From Chalara sp. BL73 (taxonomy: Eukaryota; Ascomycota; Leotiomycetes; Helotiales), in assembly GCA_918026815.1 (NCBI GenBank), contig CAKJVC010000010.1, positions 1,862,501 to 1,926,500 of the forward strand: DNA of 64,000 nt, in the 5' to 3' direction. This document shows, in pieces, positions 53,529 through 64,000 of the stretch. How positions within the stretch are numbered: position 1 is the stretch's first letter; every line of letters begins with the position of its first letter. The translations under genes were made by a program, and so were the position numbers. The notes under the pieces were generated by a model. The model was not told the DNA's origin, made no database searches, and saw only the letters and a program-made list of their open reading frames with translations.

Positions 53529-54405
53529 ATCTGCAGCTTTGCATAAACACACTCGATCTTAGGGCAGTAGACCATTAGAATTGGTGGATACTACGTTATT
53601 AAACCACTGTCTTCTGAAATCGAGGATAGATTGACACCTTAAAGCTGAGATTGTGGATTACGGCAAAATAATTCAGCCAGAAAATTTTTATTTGTACCAC
53701 GCTCATAATGTTTATTCCCTATGCGCTATGTAAACGACAGTGAGCAACACCGAACTACAAAGTACCAGCACCATCTTTACGAATTCACACGGGCTTCAAC
53801 TAACGCCATTTAATCGTTAAACACATCACAAACGTATATCACAGCAAGTCGGGCATGAGGATTTGCGTGATGATTTGTATACGGAAACGTAGCCTATCTA
53901 CCACACAACTTGCTTATCTAAATGAGCACTCTCACACTCCTTCCATTTTGATGATATTGGAACGTGCCGTGCAAAGCTGTGTTTAGCTCGTAGCTCTCAT
54001 CACACGCAAACGGCAGTTGTACCGTGCGATAGGGGATAACGAAAAAGAGATTGCCTTGAAACTAGAGACAAAACTTGTTCGGAGGCTGAGCCGACCCAAT
54101 TGCCGTTCCAGTTCATACGGGCACCTGTACATTGTTTGAAGGTTGTTTATAGTAGAGCCTGTAACTAAACAGATGTCCTTTCTACCATCACCAATATGAA
54201 TTACATCCCATAGTAGAGGCTTGAAATGGGCCACACCATCACCATATGCATGTCGTGTACACATTAAGTACACTATGTTAAAAGGAGAAAAAAAAACCTA
54301 AGTCGCTTCACTCGCAGTTGCAGGAGGGGAAAGTGATATATAATAACAAGACTCGTTACGTGAAGTTAAGCAAGCAAAGGTTATCGATTCAGATGGCATC
54401 CCTGA
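53529..54405. other. Spacer between convergent genes, no gene seen
   Basis: About 880 bp between the serine hydrolase and aldehyde dehydrogenase 3' ends. No recognised coding frame. Confidence 0.4.
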
Positions 54406-55833
54406 CTAGTCTTTCCAAGTGACTGTTTTAGTTTGCACCCATTCTTCCAACCCTTCAAGGCTATTAAACCTGCCATAACCACTCTTTTTATATCCTCCGT
54501 GAGGCAAAGCACTCTCATCGTGGATGCTCATGCTATTGATGTGTATGGCTCCCGACTGAATTCTTTTCGCAATCTGAATCCCCTTTCTCAAATCATTCGT
54601 ATACACGCTAGCAGCGAGGCCGTACTCGGTATCATTCGCTAGCTTAATCGCTTCTTCATCTGAGTTCACGATGAATAAAGAGACAGTCGGTCCAAATGAT
54701 TCGATGTAGTAGATTTGCATTCCTACCTTCACGTCTTCAATCACTACCGGGCACATAGTTGTCTCAGAAGCGGCTTTCTGCTCAACGTCTCCGTAGACGA
54801 CCTTAGCCCCTTTTGATACGGCATCTTGGAGCAGCTGCCTATTCTTGAGTACTGGCATTTTGTTGATCAAAGTTTGTTCCCCAGGTTGCCCATATACTTG
54901 GGTCAGACTCGCCCTAAGCAGTTCTTTAAATGTGTCTGCTATCGACGCATGGACGATAATACGCTCCGTAGACATACAGATCTGCCCACCATGAAGGAAA
55001 GCACCTAGAGCACAGCCAAGGGCAGCTTGCTCTAGGTCTGCATCATCACAGACGATAGTTGGCGCTTTACCACCTAGCTCCATCAAGGTTGGTTTGAGAT
55101 ATTGACTTGCTTGGCTCGCGATAATAGCACCAGTGGTCGTGCTTCCAGTAAACGTGATCTTCCTCACAAGTGGCGAAGCGATAATGGCCGAGGTGACTGC
55201 CGCAGCATCTTGTGGACGATGAATAATAGTGTTAAGACAGCCTTTCGGTAGACCAGCCTCGTGGAGAATGGACGCAATCTCCCAGTATGCCCCGGGGCTT
55301 GCTTCCGCACCCTTGAGAATAACAGTGTTTCCCATAGCCAAAGGGGCGAGACAAGCCCTGAAACCAAGAATATAGGGTGCATTCCATGGGGCAATCGACA
55401 GAATCACACCATAAGGTTCGCGCAACACCATAGCAGACTTGCCCTCATCCATCACTGTGGGGATTGAGCCACGGACAGCAGGGATCAGACCAGCAACGGT
55501 TCTACATGCCTCCGCAGCCAGGTTGAAGTCAAATGCAAACATCGACTCTGCTGCACCAGTCTCTTGATTAACAACCTGGAAAAGTTCGTCTTTCCTCTTC
55601 TCTATGGCGTCGGCGGCTCTCAATAAAATGTTTCGCCGCACACTGGGCTTGGTTTTGGACCATGATTGAAATGCAGTATGCGCTGATTCGATTGCTCTGT
55701 CAGCGTCCTCGACAGATGCTGATGCAGACTGGTAAAGCACTTGATTCGTGATGGGAGAGATAATGTCAAAGCTGGTGGCTGTGGTGATCTCTTTGCCATC
55801 GAGCCACAGTGGTACAATTGAACCAAATGACAT
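54406..55833 (-). CDS. NAD(P)-dependent aldehyde dehydrogenase (vanillin/salicylaldehyde type)
   Basis: Single exon, 475 aa. Catalytic Cys286 in GGQICMSTE, general base Glu252 in LMELGGKAP, the cofactor loop FTGSTTTG at 228-235, and oxyanion Asn151 in APWNAPYILG. SFGPTVSLFI and the C-terminal SIHDESALPHGGYKKSGYGR match the salicylaldehyde/vanillin dehydrogenase branch. It should oxidise an aromatic aldehyde to the acid in the cytosol. A TCGG-N5-CCGA palindrome lies at 56011..56023, 178 bp upstream. It is convergent with the serine hydrolase and functionally next to the ADH at 50334. Confidence 0.94.
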   Translation of the reverse strand: MSFGSIVPLWLDGKEITTATSFDIISPITNQVLYQSASASVEDADRAIESAHTAFQSWSKTKPSVRRNILLRAADAIEKRKDELFQVVNQETGAAESMFAFDFNLAAEACRTVAGLIPAVRGSIPTVMDEGKSAMVLREPYGVILSIAPWNAPYILGFRACLAPLAMGNTVILKGAEASPGAYWEIASILHEAGLPKGCLNTIIHRPQDAAAVTSAIIASPLVRKITFTGSTTTGAIIASQASQYLKPTLMELGGKAPTIVCDDADLEQAALGCALGAFLHGGQICMSTERIIVHASIADTFKELLRASLTQVYGQPGEQTLINKMPVLKNRQLLQDAVSKGAKVVYGDVEQKAASETTMCPVVIEDVKVGMQIYYIESFGPTVSLFIVNSDEEAIKLANDTEYGLAASVYTNDLRKGIQIAKRIQSGAIHINSMSIHDESALPHGGYKKSGYGRFNSLEGLEEWVQTKTVTWKD

Positions 55834-56010
55834 CTTGAGCAGCTGTTGTAAATGCTACCCTCTAAACTACTGTGCACGATTTCTGGTATCCGTCAAAACT
55901 CAGGATCAATATAATTAGGAGTAGTATAATAAGAGACTAGGACTCTTTCTTAGATATGCCCTGAAGAAGTGTGTCCTACCATCCCGAACATTAGTGCTGC
56001 TAAAGTTTCC

Positions 56011-56023
56011 TCGGATTCCCCGA
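56011..56023. promoter_or_regulatory. TCGG-N5-CCGA palindrome upstream of the ALDH gene
   Basis: CGG/CCG half-sites 178 bp upstream of the aldehyde dehydrogenase start. The spacer differs from the TCGGNNCCGA group. Confidence 0.3.
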
Positions 56024-56077
56024 CCCGACTGCGGGGTCGAGTGGTTGGCCGCTGGGGGTATACCGAATTACCCCAAC

Positions 56078-56260
56078 TGTCGGAAGTCATGTAAATAGAA
56101 TCAGGTGAACCACCGGATCATGTGGGTTGTGAGCCCTTTCGGGGCCGGCAACTCACTCGCGATACCGTAGCTGAGAATCAAATCAAGGAACCATAATCAC
56201 ACCAGCAAGAGCGTAGTAAATAGCTACTACGCCTTTTGGTACGTGATAGGCATCCCGACA
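56078..56260 (-). mobile_element. Solo LTR, family C, reverse, TSD CCAAC
   Basis: TGTCGGAAGTCATG...GGCATCCCGACA, 183 bp, with CCAAC at 56073..56077 and 56261..56265. Inserted about 245 bp upstream of the aldehyde dehydrogenase start. Confidence 0.9.
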
Positions 56261-57471
56261 CCAACCCTTCCGCAGTATATTGATTAGGCGAAAAGACCAA
56301 AGGCGGGGTAAAGGTCGACACCCATCTCCGGGGTCTAGGGATGCAATGGATTCTCCTCGGCGGCGCACAAGGATGCACTTCACCTTTTATCGTTTTTAAC
56401 TAAGTAGGCCGTAAATAGGATCCGGGATATGTTATTACATGGCCCAGCGCAATACAAGGCCGAGCTGCACCTTACACAATTAACTCAAAAGTAGAAGTTG
56501 CAGAAGGGAGACTTTCTAGTTCTCTTTGTCTCTATCCACAAGCGGCTGTTCTTAGGTAGACAAACATGTCGAGTCATTTGTTAAAAAGTACCCTCCAAAT
56601 GTTATTTTTGCAGAAGACTTGAAATATTTTGTTGATAACGAGGCTGCTTGCTCTTGAATATACAGAACACCAGGCGACAAAACGGTGTTGGCGATTTCGA
56701 AAGGGACCCAATCACTCTTGCAATTGCTTGGAAAGAAGCCTGCCTAGCAGTCTCCAATCAAAAATTGCAATACAATAGCAGGTTGAAGATTCTAAACCTA
56801 AGCAAATCCTAAAGTAAGAATTCTTCACGACGTTATAAGAATGCCATTCCGGAACGAGTGGCGAACATGTTGCTATATAATTGGGAATCACCAGTTTCTT
56901 GGCAGGAAATCTTGTCTTCCCCATTTCCGATGTCGGATCCGTCGGGATAATCGTGTAGATACGTAAAGGCGCATGGTGATATTATCAATCTTCCGGGTGA
57001 GAAGATTTCGTAGTTCAAGTCGAATTCGAAAGCATCTGCTTTTAGATTACCATTGATTCCTACTATGGACATCCCTAATCCGCGCGAGGCCCTGGGCATA
57101 TAATTTTGCGTCCTAGAATACATGAATATAGTTGGAGATTTTCAGACTCATAACTCTCGGTGAATAGCCAGCCAAGGCCCAATTCATATGGGTATAGGTT
57201 CCGAATTGTCGAACACAGCTCATTCATCCGTCATAAGGCTTAGGTTGGTTGGCTAAGATAAAACGGGGTTTGCCAAGCTACTCGGAGCTATTCGGCGCTA
57301 CTAATTCACCGTAATAAGCTTTGTCACTGCTATATAGTCAAAGTCGCAACGCAGATTTCCATTCCATGATTAAATGGGAGACGATTGAACTAGCGCATCC
57401 ACGCTACGACATCAAGACATCAGTTCACACCTGCTCACTAAGGATCCTTTGAAGAATTACATATCTTGGCA
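56261..57471. other. 1.2-kb spacer, no gene recognised
   Basis: Two overlapping minus-strand frames (56712..56924 and 56833..57123) look weakly protein-like but match nothing I know. The last part is the cupin promoter. Confidence 0.35.
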
Positions 57472-58131
57472 ATGTCATTATCTTTTCAGTACGGATTCAC
57501 GCTTCCCAATGGAACGAAAATCATCCATGGGGAGGGTGCCATGGTGAAGGATGCTTACCCACCCGAGTTGAATATCCCAGGTCAACTCCAGGTTTTTAGT
57601 CCCGGCCACGAGGGCGATCCTACCACGCCAGTATTCTGTGGGCCACATGGCATTTTTGCTTTCAACACCAATATCAGGATGCCTCGCCATGTCCACATGT
57701 CTCCCAATGCATCTGGCGATGGCCAGCGATACATTGTTGAGAAAATATTAGTCTTGAACGGCGTAGCTCTCGTGGAGCTCAGTGGAGAGATTTACGTTAT
57801 TCCACCTAACACTATGGTCCTTATTGGTCCGGGCGTGCCTCACACCTGGACAGCCTGCCCTCCTGGCCTGGACCTCCATCAACTCGGGGTCTCTGGGGAA
57901 GATAAGATTGTCTCAGAAGGAAATTTCACTGCCGTCTATGAGTATGAAGCCGCTACGGCGTTCTTCCCGACGGCACAAACCAATGTACTAGTGGAGGAAA
58001 GCGAGTATATGAAATGTGATGACCTTCATGCGATCCAAATTCCGATTTTCACCCTTGAGTATTTAAAGAAAGATGCATGGTTCGTTTGGGGGAAGGCAGT
58101 ACGAAAACTCAGTCGCGGAAGTCAAGGGTGA
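57472..58131 (+). CDS. Cupin-fold (RmlC-like) protein
   Basis: Single exon, 219 aa from the ATG at 57472; the frame opens at a TTG two codons earlier. The first cupin motif is MPRHVHMSPNASG with HxH, followed by the Glu of YIVEKILVLNG. The second is PPNTMVLIGPGVPHTW with a metal-ligand His. The second half is less conserved, so it may be a single-domain cupin. Small cupins of this kind serve as dioxygenases, isomerases or sugar-binding proteins; none can be chosen from sequence alone. It follows the ADH/hydrolase/ALDH group and could act on the same substrate class, which is inference. Confidence 0.75.
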   Translation: MSLSFQYGFTLPNGTKIIHGEGAMVKDAYPPELNIPGQLQVFSPGHEGDPTTPVFCGPHGIFAFNTNIRMPRHVHMSPNASGDGQRYIVEKILVLNGVALVELSGEIYVIPPNTMVLIGPGVPHTWTACPPGLDLHQLGVSGEDKIVSEGNFTAVYEYEAATAFFPTAQTNVLVEESEYMKCDDLHAIQIPIFTLEYLKKDAWFVWGKAVRKLSRGSQG

Positions 58132-61100
58132 TGGCGCTATCAGTAGTGGATACATGTATAAATGTCTGTTTGAATCGTCGCTACTTCTTGCTCCGTCGTG
58201 TTTGAACTACAGCTGAGATAATGAGATGCAAATAGTGAAGGACACTAAGAATTCTTTCACTGACCCGGGGACAAATGCTCTAGAACATTGATTGAGAGAG
58301 GCAAGATGAGCAATGAAAGGCTTTCTCTAGTCCTATCCTGCTTAATTACCTCCAGCTTCTTCAAGATGGCATAAAGCCGTTGCAACAGAGGAGCACATAC
58401 CTTTCACATGGATCCCAGCCTCGCAACTAGGATAATGTTGCGAGAACTACTGCCGTATATGTCAAAGCAACCCTTACGGATGAAGAGTCCAATAATCATA
58501 ATTAAAAATCCTCCGATCAAATTCCAGCAAAAAATATCCGTTATAAGTTGACATTTTTTCAGGGTTTCTATAGTTAGTGTGGAGCCTGAAGCCTTGCGTA
58601 TAGGAGAGGAGATGTCGGATACTGCTCTACAACAGCTCTCTAAGACCAACCAGGATTACTGCAGGTGAAGATGCGAAAAATGCTAATTGTGAAGGAATGA
58701 CGAGGAAGAATTCTTGACGGAGAAGAAATTTCGTTGTACAACAAATGATGTCATAAAAGCATTGCAAACGTAGGCCTCCAGAGAAACTGACTTACAAGCG
58801 GAAGGTAGAAGTACTACCGCTTCATCCGCATTGCTATCGGAATTGCGAGCGGAGGTACGTCATTAAGCTGAGATAATGCGTTTAATATTTTGAATTTCTT
58901 TCTAGGTTAGGATGACAACTTTTCCACAGGCAGAGCTCTTTTCCATTGATTGATGTGTCCGCGAGTTTGAAGACTTTCCTGATATTTGTCTTCAGAGAGT
59001 TAACTGCAACTCTTTGAGCTAACTCATTTATTGGGTTGCTATGAAATGGGTAAATTTTCTAGAATAAACTGTTAAGTAACCTGCGGATAGAATATATTCT
59101 ACTGGGTTAGTGCCCGCTAATATTTACTTGCTACTAACAATGCCAGTTATGCACACAATATTCCTTTCTTTCACACAATGCAATGAGTCGTAGAAAGTCT
59201 CGGTTCCAATCAGTTCTAGAACTTATCGAAGCGCACCTCAATAGACATATTACCGATGTCTAGAATATCGTCGTTTGCTCCATTTTGAAAAAGTATTTTC
59301 AGGCGAACACTGTGCGAATGACTCTAGTGAGTGAATAGCTCAAAACGGTCTAGCCCGAAATCTTTAACACGAATAAGAACCTCCCAATGGTGTGGCAGTA
59401 AAATAGAGATTCTCTTTATTTTGAGAATTTCAGGACCTGATTTGTGTATGTTGGTACTGAGAGAATATAACAGCATAGCAATTATTCAGGTTTTGGCACA
59501 TGACATGACACGTGGAGCGATACTGTATTTTAGACCCCATTCACTTAGCTAGAGAACATGCAAGATTTTACAACCATACAACAATACCCAAAATTCAGTT
59601 CTACAACCGGTCCTGTGGACTGACATAATCCGATCCCATTCTACAACGGGGGCCTACATTATCAAGCCTTCCCATCGAGGCCAAGTCCAACTCCACCCAA
59701 TAGTGTACAGCACAGCGTTGTCCCTACTAAGTATATTGGATGTTGGCCAGTTGATGGAAGTTGCCAGGAGTTTGGTCCATCACTCCCTCCGTAGTTATTT
59801 CTTGAGTTTCGTAGAGTACTGCACCTGGATTCCCCGGGAGTCTGATCAGGGAAGACATGATGGAGCTTTTCCCGTGAGCAGCACTCTTTCTTCATCTTGA
59901 GTGTCGTCTCATTCTCTTCTAAGTTCCATAGGACACGTTTTCTCTTAAGCCGCAATGTGCCACAGCGCTGTGAGTGGTTGCAGCCTCTGCGGACGTCTCC
60001 TTGTTAAAACGCATGCCCCAACGCTTCTGAAAGGACAGGGAGATGGAGATGCTCTGGGACATGTGACAATTGGAACTCGACATTGAACGTTGTCTCATTC
60101 CCGATCTTAGTACGTTTGAGGAAACCTCGGAAGAGCCGCTCTCGATACTATGCAACTGGCGCCGACTCTATCGTAATGGAGGGGCTTCGAGAGGTTCGGG
60201 GTTATGTACGTCGCTGCTGATTTCTTTAGTTGTGTCTTGGTGCCGTCGCTTCTCTCCCCATTTCCCCCGCTCGGGCTCGCCACTTAGTGCTAGGCCGATA
60301 GAAGCACAGGGGCTTGAGAAGCTCGCGAGGTGTGGCGACGCCTATCGTTGATCGGAGTTGCTGGATGCTTGAGATAGACCTCAGACTGCGGTCGGCTCAA
60401 GGGATACAGAGAAGACGCTGAGATATATCCCGTTAGCAACCCGTTCCTTATTCCAAGGCACTTGTGACGCAGCTGGCCACCTTCCAGTTCAGCGACGAAC
60501 ATAGGGCTGAACGATATTCTCCATTGATCTTCAGTGATCCGGGTACGGGATATATCGACCAGGTACTCGAAAATCTTCTTGCCTCTGCTGCACCTCTATG
60601 GCGCATAGGGTGAACTCGCATAACACGTCTTTCTACCGGTGGGACCAAGTATTGAGAGGGTCGTTCGCAAGGCGGCCGTAGCATTGACATTCGCATGTTG
60701 TCTCCGTTTACCCAAGAACCCGCCCTGTTTGGATATTCCCCAACACGACCCGGTATTGGTTGTCCCTGTCTGGCGTCCAGCAAGCGGCTGGGTGCGTATC
60801 CCACGTAGTCGAAAACGATGCTCATCGATCTCGGGAATTTCGGGTTGCGTGGCTAGCAGAGCCTCAGTGACTTTTTTGTCTTCAGGGTTCATCCGCGTCC
60901 AGGGTTCGTCCGCGTCGACCTCTACCAGGTCCTGCTGATCACGTACAGCCAGTGTGAGAAATTATTTGATTAGTTGATTAGTGAAATAGCTAATCATAAT
61001 CAAATCAAGCCTGAATTATACTAATCATGATTAGTTTGATTAGTTTGATTAGTTTGATTAGTTTGATTAGTTTGATTAGTTTGATTAGTGATGAATTCGA

Positions 61101-62135
61101 ACGGCGGTCAACCTAATGAGGAGGAACTGACATAATAATAAGGTCGCATCATCTCTCGAAACTCCTAATGCTTCCTTCGATATCGGCTTCTCTGCGCTCA
61201 TTGAACAGAGTCGAGGTTGCAACCACGAATGGACTCTGACACAGATTTGCGGCAAACTTCCGCCGCTTAAAACTCGACTTCGGAGAGTATTCTCTTTAAC
61301 CGGGCTGCATTGCGGGGATATCCCATATCCCTGCGGCAACCAATAGAGAACAACAACTGGCCACCCTTGGCATCCCGCACAACCCTTTGTTTACTGAGCT
61401 CTATTGGTGCTTTATTCAAGAGAGTTCGGCCGTGTTGCGCTTGTTCTTCCGTCTCCTGTACGAATTGTGAAATGTGCCCTAGAACAAGCTGATTAAATCG
61501 GTTGTAATGTGAGCGGTAGCAGGCGCCTCGGCCTTGTGTTTAGCTCCAAGTCTTGACATAATATGAAGAGACTGATGCTAGAGCCTAAAGCTGACCTCGC
61601 TTAGCTATCGCTGGCTGGCTGTTATACCATAGTATAACTTATATTATGAGCTTCAAAGCGGGGGGCTTCAGAGTAGAGCTCCGCGAATAAGAACCAGTTC
61701 TACTAAGCCTGTTGAGGAAATCCGCCCCAAATTCAAACTCAGGGTAGGCTATATGAGCTTTCACAAGCGAAGACTGAGCTGACGCGTAATTATCGTAAAT
61801 ACTATTCGCTCGGTTATTCAGTTACGGGTTATCTCTTCTCTTATGTCGATAAAACATTGATTATGACGAGGGGGTATTAGACTAACATTCGGAGGTTCAA
61901 ACTCCTTCCTGCTTCTGGTAGTTTATAGAGCGTCAAGTAAAATTTACAGAAAGTCCCTTACGTGGCAGGTGATGCAAAAGTTTTGTCTATACGTTTGAAA
62001 CGAAGATTTGCGGGGAATTTGCTTTTGATCTATAAAAGGCAAGACTTAACCGCATGATAAATGATTTGTAGCATCTATCCGCGGGAACCTGTCACTTGTG
62101 TGGAAATTTCTTTGATTCGTAAAAATTTCTCCAAG
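58132..62135. other. 4-kb gene-poor stretch
   Basis: No convincing gene. Minus-strand frames at 58404..58649 (two hydrophobic segments), 59662..59955 and the overlapping set at 60290..60892 are protein-like but unrecognised; the last may be a broken gene or element. A GATTAGTTT tandem repeat lies at 61029..61089. Confidence 0.4.
61029..61089 (+). repeat. 9-bp tandem repeat
   Basis: Unit GATTAGTTT, six perfect copies plus a partial; degenerate relatives occur from about 60965. Confidence 0.9.
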
Positions 62136-63425
62136 ATGAGGTCATCATTCGCTATCCCTCTATCTATCCTAGGGATCTTTGCCCAGTCTATAGATGCACA
62201 AGTTGTAGGTACAGCCTCCGGCTTTGCGACTGGAGTTACTGGGGGAGGTTCAGCCGCTGCAGCCACACCAACTAGCCTAGCACAGTAAGTTGGCCTACTT
62301 TAAGGCATCAAGTCTTATGAAATCATTTGACTAAATTATTGACAGGTTGAAGACGTGGATTAGTGATAGCACGGCTCGCACTATTGTTATTGATCGGACA
62401 TGGAACTTTGTAGGGTCTGAGGGAACAACTACGGGAAACTGCTGCCAAACATCCACTACCACCTGCGCAGGTGGTTCCTCTGCTGGCCAACTTACTATCT
62501 CTGACACATGTAGTGGTGGTACCTTGGTTACTTGTACTTATGACACCGCTGGTCGTACACCAATAGATGTAGGTAGTAATAAGAGTATTGTGGGGAAAGG
62601 AAGCGCGGGAGTCATAGCGGGCAAGGGTCTTCGAGTTCGAGGTGGTAACAAGAACGTTATAATCCAAAATATCCACATAACAAACATAAACCCAAGATTC
62701 GTTTGGGGTGGCGATGCTCTTACTCTCGACGACACGGATATGGTATGGATTGATCATAATAAGGTAAGCTTCTCTCCACCCTCATAACCTTATTAACTTA
62801 ATCATACTCTTAATAGTTTTCTCTCATCGGCCGTCAATTCATTGTTAGTGGTTGGGGCCAAGCAGGAAAAGTTACCATTTCAAACAACGAGTTTGACGGC
62901 AAAACGACATACTCTTCAGGCTGTAATGGAAAGCACTACTGGACAGTCCTACTCGTCGGTCTAGCGGACCAGTACACGTTCTCAGGCAACTGGCTACATG
63001 ATGTATCTGGTCGCGCGCCACACCTAGGCACCACTGCAACCGCGTCGACAATCTTCTTCCACGCTGTTAACAACTACTTCCAGAATATTGGCGGACATGC
63101 GTTTGATATCGACAAGAACACATACGTTCTTATGGAGGGTAACTACTATGACACTGTCACAACACCTATGACCTCCGGGTCTACCACTGCAGGCGGGGCC
63201 ATCTATGATGTTATTACCGTGGCCGAAGCAGGTTCCTGTCCTAGCTATACTGGCTATATCTGTGAGTGGAATAAGGCATATAGCTCTGGCACTCTCTACG
63301 ACATTGCAAATATCGCTGTGCTGAGCAAGGCATCTTCATACAAAAAGTACTTGGTCGGACATACATCGGTCGCTAATGTACCTGCAAACGTGAAGGCAAA
63401 TGCTGGGATTGGCAAAATTCAATAA
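62136..63425 (+). CDS. Secreted pectin lyase / pectate lyase superfamily (PL1)
   Basis: Exons 62136..62284, 62346..62763 and 62817..63425 give 391 aa. The ATG at 62136 starts a signal peptide (MRSSFAIPLSILGIFAQSIDA, cut likely after Ala21), so I preferred it to the earlier in-frame ATG. Then QLKTWISDSTARTIVID, GNKNVIIQNIHITNINPRFV, WGGDALTLDDTDMVWIDHNK, FSLIGRQFIVSG, and LHDVSGRAPHLG (with the catalytic-arginine region) follow the parallel beta-helix order of fungal pectin lyases. The paired Cys-rich segment GNCCQTSTTTC is also typical. It cleaves methylated homogalacturonan by beta-elimination outside the cell. This marks a plant-associated or plant-debris lifestyle. Single gene with no linked partner. 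Confidence 0.93.
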
Positions 63426-63749
63426 CTTATCTGAGCCAAATGGTGACGCCGATGATACAAAGTGGACTGTACGGAACTCAATGAGCCTCATGGAATTTAT
63501 TCTTGAGCTTTACTTGACGTGCCCTTTCGATCGTTGTCGTCTTGAAAATATTGTGTTGTTGTTGAGCTCAAATATCCATTCACAATTCAATAACAATCAT
63601 CTTTGTATCTTAGTCAATCTCGTGATTAAATGTGAAAACTACTTTCTAAGCGACGGGTGGGTGCTGGGTAGATTGAGCAGTTTACGTTTGCAATATGGAC
63701 TGCTTTGCCAGCAGCCATTAAGAATAGGAGTAGATGGGCCGAAAGTCTG
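63426..63749. other. 3' flank of the pectin lyase gene, no gene seen
   Basis: No coding signal. Confidence 0.4.
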
Positions 63750-63938
63750 TGTCGGAATACCTGTCACCGTGCAAAAAGGCGTAGTAGCTGTTGACTGCGC
63801 TCTTGCGGTGGTGATTCTGGTATTCCTTGATTGTATGATATTTTGTTCTACGCTACGGTCTATCGCGGGGGCTGTGGAAGGATCCACAACGCACGTGTAC
63901 TGGTGATCCACGTGACCTTATTTACATGCGTACCAACA
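63750..63938 (+). mobile_element. Solo LTR, family C, TSD GTCTG
   Basis: TGTCGGAATACCTGTCACC...ATGCGTACCAACA, 189 bp, with GTCTG at 63745..63749 and 63939..63943. Confidence 0.92.
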
Positions 63939-64000
63939 GTCTGGCACTCTTCAAATGGCCAGCATCGTTTCCCTCTGCATGCATGATCGTGGCCAATTGA

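Noticed and set aside
61860..61930. Possible tRNA-like T-arm (GGAGGTTCAAACTCC)
   Set aside because: A T-arm-like hairpin is present but I could not build an acceptor stem or a D-arm with an A-box at the right distance.
1..64000. CRISPR array or prokaryotic-type operons
   Set aside because: The tandem arrays (19786, 20155, 49608, 61029) have no unique spacers, and genes are intron-bearing and eukaryotic.
1..64000. Starship-type giant element
   Set aside because: No DUF3435-type tyrosine recombinase (captain) was recognised on either strand.

Overview
The window looks like nuclear DNA of a filamentous ascomycete. Genes carry short introns of about 50-95 bp with GT-AG borders and branch-point-like CTAAC motifs. 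Three Zn2Cys6 regulators, MFS transporters, a Baeyer-Villiger monooxygenase, an RTA1-like protein and a secreted pectin lyase are typical of Pezizomycotina. Repeats carry nonsense mutations of the C-to-T / G-to-A type expected of repeat-induced point mutation (RIP). I cannot name the species.

Layout. 1-8.7 kb: the 3' end of a sugar-type MFS transporter, a Zn2Cys6 regulator, a frameshifted iron-type alcohol dehydrogenase (maleylacetate-reductase-like) divergent from a carboxymuconolactone-decarboxylase-family gene, and a DFR/cinnamoyl-CoA-reductase-like gene. 9.3-13.7 kb: nested repeats around an MBL-fold hydrolase. 14.8-22.9 kb: two inverted MULE DNA transposons, each with a perfect 9-bp target duplication, flanking an SDR gene. 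23.8-28.2 kb: an MFS efflux-type transporter and a decayed 4-coumarate-CoA-ligase-like gene split by a solo LTR. 30.3-36.8 kb: a compact cluster of Baeyer-Villiger monooxygenase, divergent alpha/beta-hydrolase and Zn2Cys6 regulator. 37-43.5 kb: LINE, Tc1 and pogo relics, an RTA1-like membrane protein and solo LTRs. 44.4-49 kb: a second regulator paralogous to the one at 2.6 kb, and a broken intradiol dioxygenase. 50.3-58.1 kb: zinc alcohol dehydrogenase, beta-lactamase-fold serine hydrolase, aldehyde dehydrogenase and a cupin. 58.1-62.1 kb has no recognisable gene. 62.1-63.4 kb: pectin lyase.

How the genes may work together. Many products fit oxidation and ring cleavage of small aromatic or cyclic compounds: BVMO plus esterase, ADH plus ALDH, intradiol dioxygenase, maleylacetate-reductase-like and CMD-like proteins, and a CoA ligase. 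Three of these steps are visibly broken (dioxygenase, reductase, ligase), two of them by solo LTR insertions, so part of this capacity seems to be decaying. A palindrome TCGGNNCCGA lies upstream of several of these genes, living and dead, and may mark a shared regulon.

Mobile DNA is the other theme. At least eight short LTR families, nearly all solo LTRs, can be delimited, many with exact 5-bp target duplications. A 9-bp-TSD MITE family, a TA-flanked MITE, and nests up to three layers deep are also present.
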